Shown: in pieces, positions 1 through 10,107 of the stretch
Layout: every line of letters begins with the position of its first letter
Position numbering within the stretch: the first letter of the stretch is position 1
Origin: Ctenosaura bakeri
Taxonomy: Eukaryota; Chordata; Lepidosauria; Squamata; Iguanidae
Direction: 5' to 3'
Assembly (NCBI GenBank): GCA_948474755.1
Contig: CAOLHI010000062.1
Location: 310,001 to 374,000 of the forward strand
DNA: 64,000 bases
Program-made: the position numbers and the translations under genes
The notes under the pieces: model-generated
Seen by the model: only the letters and a program-made list of their open reading frames with translations
What the model was told of the DNA's origin: nothing
Databases searched by the model: none

Positions 1-169
1 CCATGCAACTTCAGATGGAAGGTCAAATGTATCTGGTGTTTTAGAGGTTAAAGAAATCCCCACAGGTAGAAAACTGGAATAGAAAGTGGAGGCTGAATTA
101 TATTTTCTTTCTGTTAAGTATTTTTAATTGTTTAATTGTAAACTGTAAAAAAGTGCCAAACTGTGGATA

Positions 170-270
170 TTATGATCAGTTCAGCATTCTTCTCACCAGA
201 GTTTCCAGATAGTCAAGAAACATGTTCAAACATTTTTAAATATTTTTGTATATTCTTTTCATTCCTTAAA
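170..270 (+). repeat. Fragment of MITE family F (right-end part), tentative
   Basis: The text resembles the last 100 bases of the intact family-F copy at 51070-51534: a CATTCTTCTCACCA block, then a stretch rich in TTTTTAAATATTTT, then CTTTTCATTCCTTA where the intact copy has ATTCATTCTATCCCTA. The match is by eye and gapped. No left end is visible because the window begins too close. Confidence 0.35.
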
Positions 271-2700
271 AAAAACAAAATAGAAATCTCACTTTTACAA
301 ATGTTGGGTAAAAATATGCCTTCTCATTGCTGCAGTTGTTGTATTTTCTCCTTCTAGTAATCAGAATGTGTTTAGATTAGACTATAATAGCCTCAATTGA
401 GAACAAATTAATAGTTTTGTGGTGAAATCTTTGAACTCCATGTGCTGGGGGTCCTCTTTCACAGTGAGGTATTTCGGCATCACAGAAACTATTATAAATG
501 AGATTATAGACAAAAATCCTGTGCCTGTTTTAGTCAGGATGAGAGTGCAGAGTATAAAAACCTGTAGGCCTTGGTTACCTCCCAATATAGACATTGGCTA
601 TGAATGTGAAGAAATTTCACCAATATTTTAGTCATGGTTTAGACAGGCTGTCTTAAATTGATTACCCCCCCCACCGTTCTCTTTACAGCTCAATAGTAAG
701 GGACATCTTTTTTTTCTTCATTGTGCTTTGCATAATTTGTGCAAAAATGTCACTGGCATCTTTTCCCTGCTTAAATCTAATAATCCATGAGCTGCAAGCA
801 CAAAAGAATAACCACAAACACCCCCTCCAGCATTTCTGCTTTTCAAATGGATCATGCAACAAGGCAGCAGTTATCAGAGTTTTAAATTTTGTACATTTAT
901 AAAAAAAATATACAAATATTAGTCTTGCTAATGCACAAATTGTTCCTGTGATCAACAGGAACAAAAGGGGAAAAAATCATGCCATCTTGCAAGAAGAAAA
1001 TGTTTGTGATTTATTGTTCGTTGCACATGGATGAACCAGGTCAGGACACACAGCTAATACTAAATTAATTTGGAGGGGGGGTGGGGGTGGAGAAAGCATT
1101 TTCCAGACATTCAGTATATTGATTTTTAAAAAATGCAGAAATTTGTTAGGGACAATCCCCCATTCATTTTTCCTTTGTCATAGTGTGAGTTGCCCATGCA
1201 ACTAGGGTACAGTCTACAGCTCCCTCATTTATGCTTGCACTCCACAGAAGGAGAAATTACCAGTTTTATGTTTTGCTTAACAAAGACTTGACGAACAATA
1301 CACTATGCACTGGCACTATATTCCTAGATGGCCAAGCAAAGCACGTGAGACGTTTGATTTAATTTCCCTGTTTGGCATTCTTTTTGTTGGTAGTTTTGCT
1401 AAGCCTGTATTGTTCAATATTTTGGAACACTGAATTATAAGACTGCAATCTGGTGCACACCTTCAAGATACAATTATGTTTGTCAGTGCCAATGACTTTA
1501 TCTCCCAGACCAGTTTTCAACCATTTGGAATAAAAATGCACGCGCACACACACACAGGCACACACACACTTCCCTTGAAGATATTATTAGGATTAAAATT
1601 TGCGTGCACATTCAGGGCAGCAACCATTCTTCAGAGTTAAATTTTCAAATAACCTCATTCAGTATTCTACTTGCACCAGAAAGTATGATAAGAACACCAT
1701 TGCATAACATCTGACATCAAAAATGGAACATCAAGATGAACACTGGAGTGAATGTTCAGAACACAATTCTCTATTTCAATTCTGAATCCAAGTTTTCATA
1801 AATAGGAAAGAAAGTGCAAGTTTTAAGGGGCCTCTGTATATAATTAGCTTCTGTCTACTATGGTTGAATGTGTAAACATGGCAGGGTGGAGAGGATACAC
1901 ATATCTCAGGATAACTGAACACATCACTGTATTATTTTAAAACAGCTATTCAGTATGATCACGAGGGGCAGGAAAAGGCTTCCTGTTCTGCCTTGCCAGT
2001 TACTTAGTCACATTTGCTATGGTGAGGATCCAGGTACATCATTTCTGGGCATAATAAAACAGGGATAGGGAAAAGGTTGTCCTTTCACATATTATATTTA
2101 TTGGAGTGTAAATGGACCACTGTTTCATGTGGAATGTTACTTAATGTGGAGGAGAAATTCCTCAGTTCAGATGTCAGATGAAAGTTGCTAGAGAATGGTA
2201 GGGAACTGCAGTACTAAATACTCTGACATTCTAATGCAGTAACATTGTTGGGTGAAACAAGGTCATTGGACTTCTAGCTTCAGCTAAGCATATTCTTCAT
2301 TCCAATCAATAAAAATGAAATTGTGTGTCCAGGCAATCTAAATTCAGCACTACAAAAGGCTGGCATCCATGACCTACATAAATTATACAGACTGAGTGTG
2401 TCTGTATAATTCCCCATTTTTTGAATAATTTATTTTACTGCTTTTAACAGTACTCTTCCAAGGGAAAAAATATTGCCAAAGAGTGGGGGTATGTTGGACC
2501 TCAAAGAGAATCCCAATGTAATGCATGATATAACATGATCCCATGTCCACCAAAATGTTTGTGGATGCTGAATCAAATGTGCTTGGTGGGTTCCCGAATA
2601 CTCAAACACTGAAAGCCAGGAAATACATGTTTACATGAAAAAAGAACATGGGTTTTGAGAAGCTCCAGACTTCCTTTGTTTTCAAAAACAAACAAGAACT
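271..2700. other. Unique-looking AT-rich noncoding sequence
   Basis: No coding exon, recognisable transposon terminus or RNA gene was found. Open frames here are short and look random. Local simple sequence is limited to a C-run near 665, a G-rich run at 1074-1090 and a short CA-rich tract at 1541-1568. Function, if any, cannot be read from the sequence. Confidence 0.5.
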
Positions 2701-2704
2701 TGTT

Positions 2705-2880
2705 ATTCCATTTTTTTTACTCAACATTGGGCCTCAAAGCTGCTTACATATTAAAACAATACAATTGAAAAACATATAAATAGTAAATATTAAAACAGAA
2801 TTAAATTATAAAGGAATTAAAACAGCTAAAAAGAGATTAAAAGAAGCAATTTAATCTAAAACAGTACAGCACCTCCTAGT
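2705..2880 (-). repeat. Retroelement 3'-tail repeat, minus orientation
   Basis: The stretch has the layout of the reverse complement of a common squamate retroposon tail: a short CCTCAAAGCTGCTTACA core followed by a long run of AAAACAAT/TTAAAACA words. A second copy with the same layout (AAGTGGCTTCCAATGAAG then AAAACATTAAAAC) lies at 61055-61210. On the opposite strand this corresponds to a 3' end of the GGCGGGATACAAATAAAT type seen at 22000. The parent family is not certain. Confidence 0.5.
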
Positions 2881-3490
2881 TTGTTCTTTAAAAATTTTCT
2901 GTATTAAATTGCCTGCCTGAATAGGAAGATCTTTGCTTGCTTCTTGAAGAAGCAATAATGTAAAATGCCTACCATTAAGTTTAGTTCTTGATGAATTGTA
3001 CAACAAACCATGACTCTGAAGGGCTCCAGTGTTCTAAAAGCCTGTGTGACAGGCTTTTACATCATTCTTATTTTCATAGAAAAACTGGCTAAAAGTTCTG
3101 TATGTCTTCATCTTAACTAGTCAAAATTTCATTCATCCACTGCTTCTGACTTCTTAAATTGCACCAAAGAAAGAGAGATCATGACAACCATACCTGTTTT
3201 TTCTCAGTGTGGGAGGAGGATGTGATACTGCCACAACTACATCAAAAATGTGTGGTATTGTGCTCTGGGAAGCTTCATGGAACGTTAGCAATCCTCTACA
3301 GACATGGGATCTTGTGCGTTGGGAGATAGATTTATCATTCCCAAATCCCCATCTCCTGAATTAACTGTCTCATTCAGTCTCATGTTAGAGATGGCCTTGT
3401 CTAAAATTATAAGCCGAGATCCTCAACTTAATTCTTACTTAGTTCTACATTCAGTCATTTTCGCCTTCTCTTATGGACTTACATCTTACA
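2881..3490. other. Plain noncoding sequence
   Basis: Nothing recognisable apart from a small hairpin-like repeat of AAAAGCCTG/CAGGCTTTTA near 3037-3060. The last bases contain the left copy of the putative target-site duplication of the L1 insertion that follows. Confidence 0.5.
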
Positions 3491-3499
3491 TACATGGCT

Positions 3500-4005
3500 C
3501 TTTTTTTTTTGAAAGACATTTATTTAATATACTATAAATACACAATACAGACACAATAACATTGATTATAGATTAAGATAAATACTTGTTGATTAACCAT
3601 TACATGAAGGAATGAACAGGTATTTTGGCATATGGTTATAAGGTAGGAAAATACCAGGTATAACAAAACAGCTGTAAATTATTAAAGTAATATAGTAATA
3701 CAATAAAATATTATTTAAATTACTTAATAGTGCTATATATCTGTGAGCCATAGCTATAACTTGTTATAATAAAGGAAATAATATCGGTGTTAAAGTATTC
3801 AAAATCACATATTGATCTTCAATAGGGTACAAAGGGAAAATCTCCTTGAAGTTAGCTGCATCTATTAATAGAAAGAAAAAAAAGAATGCATTCAGTTCTT
3901 ACAGACATCTAAATATCTGTTTGATACACATTGCTCTATTTCTCTTTCCATACATTCTTGAAAATTATCTAATCTTGATTCAGTTTATCAGTACTTTGAT
4001 TATTG

Positions 4006-4046
<41 letters not shown>

Positions 4047-4662
4047 ATCTATCTAGTTAAAACATCCATTTGAAAGATATCTAATAATTTAGTTAACCAG
4101 TCCTCGCTAGAGGATATCTCCTCTGATTTCCATTTAGAGGCATATAGCATTCTTTCTGCCGGAAACAGGTACAATATCAAACGACCACATTTCTTTTGTT
4201 GGTTTTTATTCAACCTCTTCAGCTTATTTAGCAAGTATAGCTCCAGGTACATTAGGAATTCTATCTCTATTATTTTTTCTGGTTAAATTATGTATTGTTT
4301 CCCAAAAAGCATTAGCTTTTTTACATGTCTACCAGGAGTGAAAAAAATACCTAATTCCTCCCTACATTTTCAGCATTTACAACATCCAGTAGAATAAATA
4401 ATATGAATGTTAAAACAGTAGAGGAGAAAGAACATATAATATCACCGATATATACAATTTTGACAAAATTAGAATTGGAGCAAGAGTTAAATATGATTAA
4501 ATGGGCACGGAATTTGGGCCACACAATCAATCTGCAAGAATGGAAAAAAAGTCTAGACCACAAACTTGAAGTTTTCTAAATGTACCATACTGAAAGAGAT
4601 TTTTTACAAAATGCTATTTTGATGGTATTTAACCCCTGTACAGCTAGCTAGAATATATCAAA
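3500..4662 (-). mobile_element. 5'-truncated L1 LINE with inverted 5' segment (twin priming)
   Basis: Two pieces of an L1-type ORF2 C-terminal region lie back to back. From about 4383 down to 3500 on the minus strand is the distal part; it reads through a zinc-knuckle-like CREELG segment and SEDWLTKLLDIFQMD, and ends in a T-run at 3501-3510, which is the poly(A) tail on the minus strand. From about 4384 to 4662 on the plus strand is the adjacent upstream part (IKWARNLGHTINLQEWKKSL, then RDFLQNAILMVFNPCTAS). Both pieces have stop codons and are dead. The outer edge is the 3' end of the inverted piece, exactly as twin priming predicts. ATGGCT flanks both sides (3494-3499 and 4663-4668) as a candidate target-site duplication. 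Confidence 0.8.
4009..4055. repeat. (AT)n followed by (ATCT)n microsatellite
   Basis: About 18 AT units followed by ATCT units, inside the 3' untranslated part of the L1 fragment. It probably expanded from an AT-rich seed in the element. Confidence 0.9.
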
Positions 4663-4804
4663 ATGGCTGTCTTGTCTTCTTCTCTTCCCTCTTTACTGAA
4701 TCAGTAGAGAATAGCTTCAGACATTAAGCTTAGGAATGCTAGTAACATATAGAAAGTTAAATCCAAATGTTAGTCTCAACTTGAGTAAAGTCATTGAAAT
4801 GAAT

Positions 4805-4880
4805 GAAACAGTTTAGTCACCACCCATGGTAGTCCCACTGATTTCAAGAGGTCTACTCTAGTTCACATTAACACTGTACT
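4805..4880 (-). repeat. Short interspersed-repeat fragment (shared with 15150 and 43145)
   Basis: The sequence around AGTCCCACTGATTTCA and GGTCTACTCTAG is the reverse-strand form of a widespread reptile repeat of the type ..GAAATCAGTGGGACT... Similar short matches occur at 15150-15205 and 43140-43200. Family assignment is not possible from such short pieces. Confidence 0.4.
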
Positions 4881-5100
4881 TAGATTTTTTCAAGTGAAGT
4901 CTGATTTTCAGCAGCATTACTTAGCTGTCAAATCAGTGGTTTGCAATGTATATTCTTATAATCATCAATAGGCTGTTATTAAAGAGGTTGGTTTTGATTC
5001 ATATTAGTCTTTTCAATGCACATAAACTAAATTATGCCTAGTAAGTGCATTCCTAGAGAGAAGGCTGGAGTTATTGTGAGACAACTATTCTTCTTTACAG

Positions 5101-5215
5101 TTCCTTAGAGCCTGATCTCTGCTGTGATACATGTCATGTCACTGACAGCTCAAAAACATCAGATGATGACAGTGGATATCAGAGCCCTCTGATGCTTCGA
5201 GACCATAGAGTTTGA
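5101..5215 (+). CDS. Candidate terminal coding exon, unknown gene
   Basis: A strong splice-acceptor context (CTATTCTTCTTTACAG ending at 5100) precedes an open frame that starts in phase at 5102 and stops with TGA at 5213-5215. The 37 encoded residues are acidic and serine-rich and include CCDTCH and SDDDSGYQSP; DSGYQS fits the DSGxxS form of a beta-TrCP phosphodegron. AATAAA follows at about 5226. No donor is visible, so this would be the last exon. I do not recognise the protein. It could be chance, since one exon of this size can occur randomly. Confidence 0.25.
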
Positions 5216-5426
5216 TATTTTCTAATAAAAAAATATTGGGGAAAAATCTATCAGTTACTGTTGCATGGGTAGTGTTTGTTCCTGTGCATGTCAGCAGTGA
5301 AGCATGAAGAGGATGCTGGAGGCAGGATTTCAGATCAGGATCAGATTCTTCACAAATAATTTGGGATCCTTGAATTGATTCTTTTAAAGGAATCTACAAT
5401 GTTTTTGCATGTCTGTTTCTCTTTCT

Positions 5427-5449
5427 GTGTGTGTGTGTGTGTGTGTGTG
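5427..5449. repeat. (GT)n microsatellite
   Basis: About eleven uninterrupted GT units after CTTTCT; ordinary vertebrate dinucleotide repeat. Confidence 0.95.
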
Positions 5450-5764
5450 CATACACAACACAATTACAATTGAGTCAGTATATGTATTAGGCAGAATGTT
5501 CAGATGACTCAAAGATGCTATTATAAACGTTGAAACACTACACTTCCATTCCAGAGGGCATGGGACATGCTGGGTATAGTGACATTAAAAACAGACATCA
5601 TAATGAAACTTTGGGCTATGTGAGGCTTTCTATGGCAAATAATAATCATGCTTGTTCAATACAGTAAATAAAAATAGTGTTTATAATATCATGGTCTTTA
5701 TAGTATCATAGAACACAAAATTAAATTAATTGCTTACATGTGGTAACTGCTGTTTTCTTTTCAA

Positions 5765-5860
5765 GGTCCCATTCCTTCCTGGTACCATGAAATAACTGAA
5801 GAGGTAGCACAGATAAAACTAAAACTATACAACCTGCTGCAGCTATACCTATATAGGAAA
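5765..5860 (+). pseudogene. Exon-like segment, weak SH2-start resemblance
   Basis: A polypyrimidine acceptor (TGTTTTCTTTTCAAG ending at 5764) opens a frame reading GPIPSWYHEITEEVA, then LYLYRKSEDS and a stop. The order WYH, TxEEA and YxxRKSEDS recalls the first half of an SH2 domain (WYHGxITREEA ... FLVRKSES), but the invariant glycine after WYH and the FLVR arginine context are imperfect and no further exon is found. It is either a decayed exon or coincidence. It lies 550 bases after the other exon candidate on the same strand. Confidence 0.15.
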
Positions 5861-5869
5861 AGTGAAGAC

Positions 5870-7740
5870 TCACTATGATATGCTAAATTGTCAGGAAACT
5901 GATTTGGGGAAAGGAAGGAGAAACAGATTAGCTAAATTACTGGACTAGAAAGTCCAGACATTGTCCCAATTAGAATAGTCACATCAGGGCTATGCTAGCC
6001 CCTGAAATTTAGGGCCCAGATTTTTATTTCTTTTTTTAAAAAAAACAAGTCTGACAAAGAAGGAATATATATGTATATACACTCAATTCTCTCTTTTTAA
6101 AAATTATAATAATAATTACATTTTTACATTACAGAGCTTTCCTTGCTTATAAGCTTAATATATTTAATATTGTTAAATATTTATATTTAATAAATTTAAG
6201 TCAACTCTCTCTTGAACTTCCATTTAGTATTCCATTCCTCATCCTAAGTACTGAACCTAACTATGTCACGATCAATCATAATAGGCTTAAATCCCCTTTG
6301 CTGTACTGACCAATGGGCATTCACACAATTTTCAAGGTAGCACTCATACCCTGAATATCATCACCCCCACCTTGAGGAAAAGAGAAAGGGATTTGTGTCC
6401 TGATATTGGGGAACCCAAGCCCTAACTAATCTGCTTCCTTCTTTTCCATTTTTCCCTTCAGTCTTTACTCTATGGCCCCCAAGAAGAGACCCAAAAGATG
6501 TTGCTGCCTCATATAACACCCTTTAATCTTGGGTCAATACTTTAAAAAGTCTTTCCTCATCTAGACAGCAACTCCTGCCCTTCTTTACATACCATCCATT
6601 TCATTGGGAAAAGAAAAGAATGCACTACCTTATCCTACTTGTTCCTTTCTCTAGATTAAATGGCTGAGGAAAATGGTAGCCTTGGGGCCAGATGTCTGAA
6701 GTCTACTTTTTGTCGCTTTAGATCCCTTCAGACTCTGTAGATTCCCTTTCTTCTATTTTTAGAAAAAAGGAAAAAGAAAAAAAAATCAATTGGTTTTCCT
6801 GGAAGCCTCCAGAAAGAGCAGCACTTCACCTTTTAAATAAATTGTCATGGCCCTAGTACTGTTTAACATTTAGGGGAGGGAAAAAAACTTTTTCAAAACA
6901 GAAGTAGACTTCCAGCCCCTTTGGTGGGAGCTGTTGCTTGGTTATTGGGATGTTTGCAGTTTCATGGGGCCTCTGGAGGATTTGAGGGAGGAGAAAATTT
7001 CTAAGTTTCTAGGTCCATGTCAATTGCCCACCCCACTCCCCGTGTAATTGCCCACTAGATACTCCCAGATAATGAGCATACAAGTTTCTCCTTGTGTAAC
7101 AGATGGATCTTAATTTCACAGAAAAGACAGATGGCAACCACACAGAAATAAGGATAAATTCCCTTTTTTGGCAGCTGTTTTATTGGGGTAGAGCCAGCTG
7201 TCAAGTAAAGATCTTCTTGGTAAACCTAGTTTGGCAGACCATTATTGAAATAGGCTTTTCCCAGGTGGAAAAAAGAAAAGAAAAAAAGAATCCTTTAAAG
7301 CTTGTTTGGATTAGTTCAAAAGCAACCCTGCCCATAATCTTAATTGTTATCCTCCAAATCCTCTTCTAAATATAATCCTCCTAATGATCTTCAGTTCAAA
7401 TGCTTCTGACCTTCTCTACGGCTCATTTTTAAATTCTTTTTGTGTTTAAAAAAAAATCAGAATCTGTTGCAGAGCAGCAGTATTCTGTCTCAAACTGTTG
7501 CTATTTGATTAATTTCAAAAATACTTTTCCAATACAATAATCCACAATAGCCATAAAGCATAATGAATGAAAAAAAGTGCTTTTAAGAGGTGTGTAGAAG
7601 AAATAATTTAACTGTGTGTCTATCTTTCCTCACCTTCATATAACAAGCCTTCTAAATGTTTCTGTTCTGTACAACTGTTAGAAATATGACCTTGCTCTTC
7701 ACCATATACATGAGCATTTCTTAGTTATGTTGCTTTAGAA
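5870..7740. other. AT-rich noncoding sequence
   Basis: No exon, RNA gene or clear mobile element is seen. Purine-rich and A/T-rich simple stretches occur near 6040-6190 and 6760-6790. The longest open frame (7103-7369) has no acceptor context or recognisable motif. Confidence 0.5.
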
Positions 7741-7756
7741 AAAGTATGAGCGTGAC

Positions 7757-8657
7757 TGTCGGGACCTCCGCGGCCCCGGACGCAGCACCCGAGGAGGAGG
7801 ACGATCCAGTCTCCTCGCGAGTAGCGGCGGAGGATCCGGTCTCCTCGCGAGTAGCGGCGGAGGCCTCCGGCACCAGGAACAGCTGCCCGGACGCCGTCGA
7901 GGCCACCGCCGCCGCAGAGGAGGCTACGGAGCCACCTGCCGCTACGGGAGGTCATCCCGAGCCCGCCTGCCCTGACGCTGCTGAAGACGCCGACGGAGCC
8001 GGCGCTGCGGAAGAGAGTCGCCCGGAGGTCTCTGGGCCGCCGCTCACCCGCGGGCCCGATCCGGAGGAGCCTGACGGCCTCCCTCCCACATTCTCGCAAC
8101 GGCGGCAGGCCAAGGAGGCTGCCCGCCACTCCCGCCGGTTGCTGGAGCATCAGCGGCAGGCTGAGGGCTCGCAGCTGGCTGAGGACGCACAGCTGTGAGC
8201 CCGGCTGAGGGCTCCCAGCTGCGCAGCAGCTTCAGGATTGGCCGGCGCCGGCGCCAGGCCCCTACTTTAGAGCCAGAGGGAGCCAAGTTCAGCACGGAGC
8301 AACAACCAACGGCTCTCCGTGAGTTGCCCGTCAGTGCTGCTGCCTTGTTCCAGCCTTGTTCCTGCTTTGTTCCTGCTTTGTTCCTGCCTTGTTCCTGCCT
8401 TGTTCCTGCTTGTTCCTGCCTGCCTTGCCCCTGCCGCGGTCCCGCTTCGTTCCTGCCAAGACTCTGCTCGGAAGCCTCGCCAGCCAGCTTAACCCTACAT
8501 TGCCCGGGTGAGGAAAACCCTTTCTTTTCGTTCCTGTTTACCGCCTGAAGTAAGGCCTACTTTAGTTTTGCGGTGACTCTGCTGGCTGAGGCTTCCGGGA
8601 CGCCAGCCTCGGCCTGAGCCAGACCCGAGCCTGCCCGGCCCCGCCCAGCCGCCGACA
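7757..8657. mobile_element. Solo LTR, 901 bp, CpG-rich, 5-bp target-site duplication
   Basis: The block starts TGTCGG and ends CCGACA, a 6-bp terminal inverted repeat of TG..CA type, and is flanked by GTGAC on both sides (7752-7756 and 8658-8662). The abrupt switch from AT-rich flank to very GC- and CpG-rich interior matches these borders exactly. Inside are a tandem duplication of a 30-bp unit (7803-7862), a GGATTGGCC CCAAT-type box near 8233, and about seven copies of an 11-base CCTTGTTCCTG unit (8343-8420). A 150-residue open frame crosses it, but low-complexity acidic and alanine-rich composition suggests it is not a gene. The 5-bp duplication suits a Gypsy or ERV-L-like origin. No internal retroviral genes remain. 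Confidence 0.88.
8343..8425. repeat. 11-bp tandem repeat inside the solo LTR
   Basis: Variants of CCTTGTTCCTG and CTTTGTTCCTG follow one another about seven times. The array lies in the downstream half of the LTR, where a transcribed R/U5 segment would be expected. Confidence 0.85.
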
Positions 8658-8662
8658 GTGAC

Positions 8663-9472
8663 CTTTGATGATACTGCAAGGTATGAATGAGGCTCCTTGT
8701 GGGGAGAAGCCTTTGAGTAACTCTGGTAGCTGGTGGTCCCAATGGCCTTATTTTTGGCCCTTCTCCCCCACCTGCTGTGTGTCATACCTGGAATCCTTCT
8801 CATTACAGGGAGTAGATAGAAGGCTACTGTCAAGGGCAAGAGAACTCAAGCTGCTGAGCCTTCTGATTCAGAAGAAAACATAAGGTTCCAAATTCCTGAG
8901 CATCAGTACTGCTCAGAGTCCTATAAGGTCCCAAGTGTTGTTGAGGGAAGGAAACTTCACAAGTGGTCAGAGGGACATCCGAGCAGCTAATTGTAACAGC
9001 TTCCAAACTATTAGCTTTTCATAATCCAAATGTAGATATGAATTCATGAACACTTGGGTGAACTTTATCTATTGCAGCAACATTTTCATCTCATACTGAA
9101 CTGAGGCTCATGAATATAGTCACTCTTCCAAAGAGATTGCAAAACTGACTATTCTATAATGGCTATGGTATATTATGTTTTCTTGCATCATGCAAAACAT
9201 GGATCTCTTCCTATTTTATTTGTTTTCACTTCTTTGTGCATGATATTTTTTTTTCCTTTTGTGAGCTATCATCTCCATCCAAGATTAGGGCAGGGTTAGA
9301 AAGGACATTATTTTGGAACAACATATTGAAAAGTAAATTAAACTATTTGGTTTTATTCTAGTTGTGTGTTCACTTACCTGTATAACGTAGTCCAGTAACT
9401 GCTTGGAGGCAAAAGGCTCAGTTACTTCCATGCTCATCTACCATGCAGCCAACATTTTTACTAGTGTGTACG
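8663..9472. other. Noncoding flank after the solo LTR
   Basis: No features recognised. The bases directly after the target-site duplication join smoothly to those before the LTR (GAGC, GTGAC, CTTTG), giving the pre-insertion sequence. A T-run lies near 9245. Confidence 0.5.
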
Positions 9473-9482
9473 CTCACATCTG

Positions 9483-9662
9483 AAAGCCAATGTGATGTAG
9501 TGGTTTGAGCACTGGACTGCAATCCTTGAGACCAGAGTTTAGTTCCCTGCTCAGCCATGGAAACTCAACGGTTGCATCACATACTCCTAGGCCCAGAAAA
9601 CTGTATGCTTTACAGGTACCGTAAGTTGGAACTGACTTGAAGGCACACAAAAGCAAAAAATT
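9483..9662 (+). mobile_element. tRNA-derived squamate SINE
   Basis: The head has a tRNA-like A-box region (TGTAGTGGTTTGAGCACTGG) and a B-box-like GAGTTTAGTTCCC, followed by TCAGCCATGGAAACTC. The tail reads AAGTTGGAACTGACTTGA then AGGCACACAAAAGCAAAAAA. Target-site duplications are CTCACATCTG (9473-9482) and CTTACATCTG (9663-9672), one mismatch in ten. The middle is shortened relative to fuller copies such as 31380-31575. Confidence 0.85.
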
Positions 9663-9718
9663 CTTACATCTGCCTGTAACAGTAATATTTCTCTAATTCC
9701 TTGTCAAAACTCCTTTAC

Positions 9719-9742
9719 TAAATAAATAAATAAATAAATAAA
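9719..9742. repeat. (AAAT)n microsatellite
   Basis: Five to six AAAT units, ending in AAAATAACTAC. Confidence 0.9.
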
Positions 9743-10107
9743 ATAACTACGGTGTAGTTACAAAAGTAGGAATAGCTCAAAGGATAAATAATTTGTTTCT
9801 TTAAGACCTGCTTATATTACATCTTTTCCTAGTTTGTATAATTTGAAATTGTTTCAAGCCAAGAAAATGTTTACTATTCAGGGCAAGCAAAATATTTCTT
9901 TCTTTTTTTTTAAAATCATTGATTAATTGTGGATTCTCTCATATTTTCTTTTTTTTATAGCCTTAAATTTGAATTGTTCAAAATTTTGAGAATTCTATAG
10001 TCTTAAGTCTAGTTCATCCCAAATGCAGAGATCCTTTTAAAATTCTTATGAAAATTCATTTGTTTATGCATATTTATCCTAATGCATGTATTATTATGTG
10101 CATCTTT

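Noticed and set aside
7746..8198. 150-codon open frame starting MSVTVGTSAAPDAAPEEEDD
   Set aside because: It begins just outside and continues inside the 901-bp solo LTR. The LTR ends and GTGAC duplications explain the GC-rich block, and the frame contains the 30-bp tandem duplication and low-complexity Ala/Glu sequence.
9483..9662. Functional tRNA gene
   Set aside because: The A- and B-box-like words belong to a SINE head; a cloverleaf cannot be completed and the SINE tail and duplications are present.
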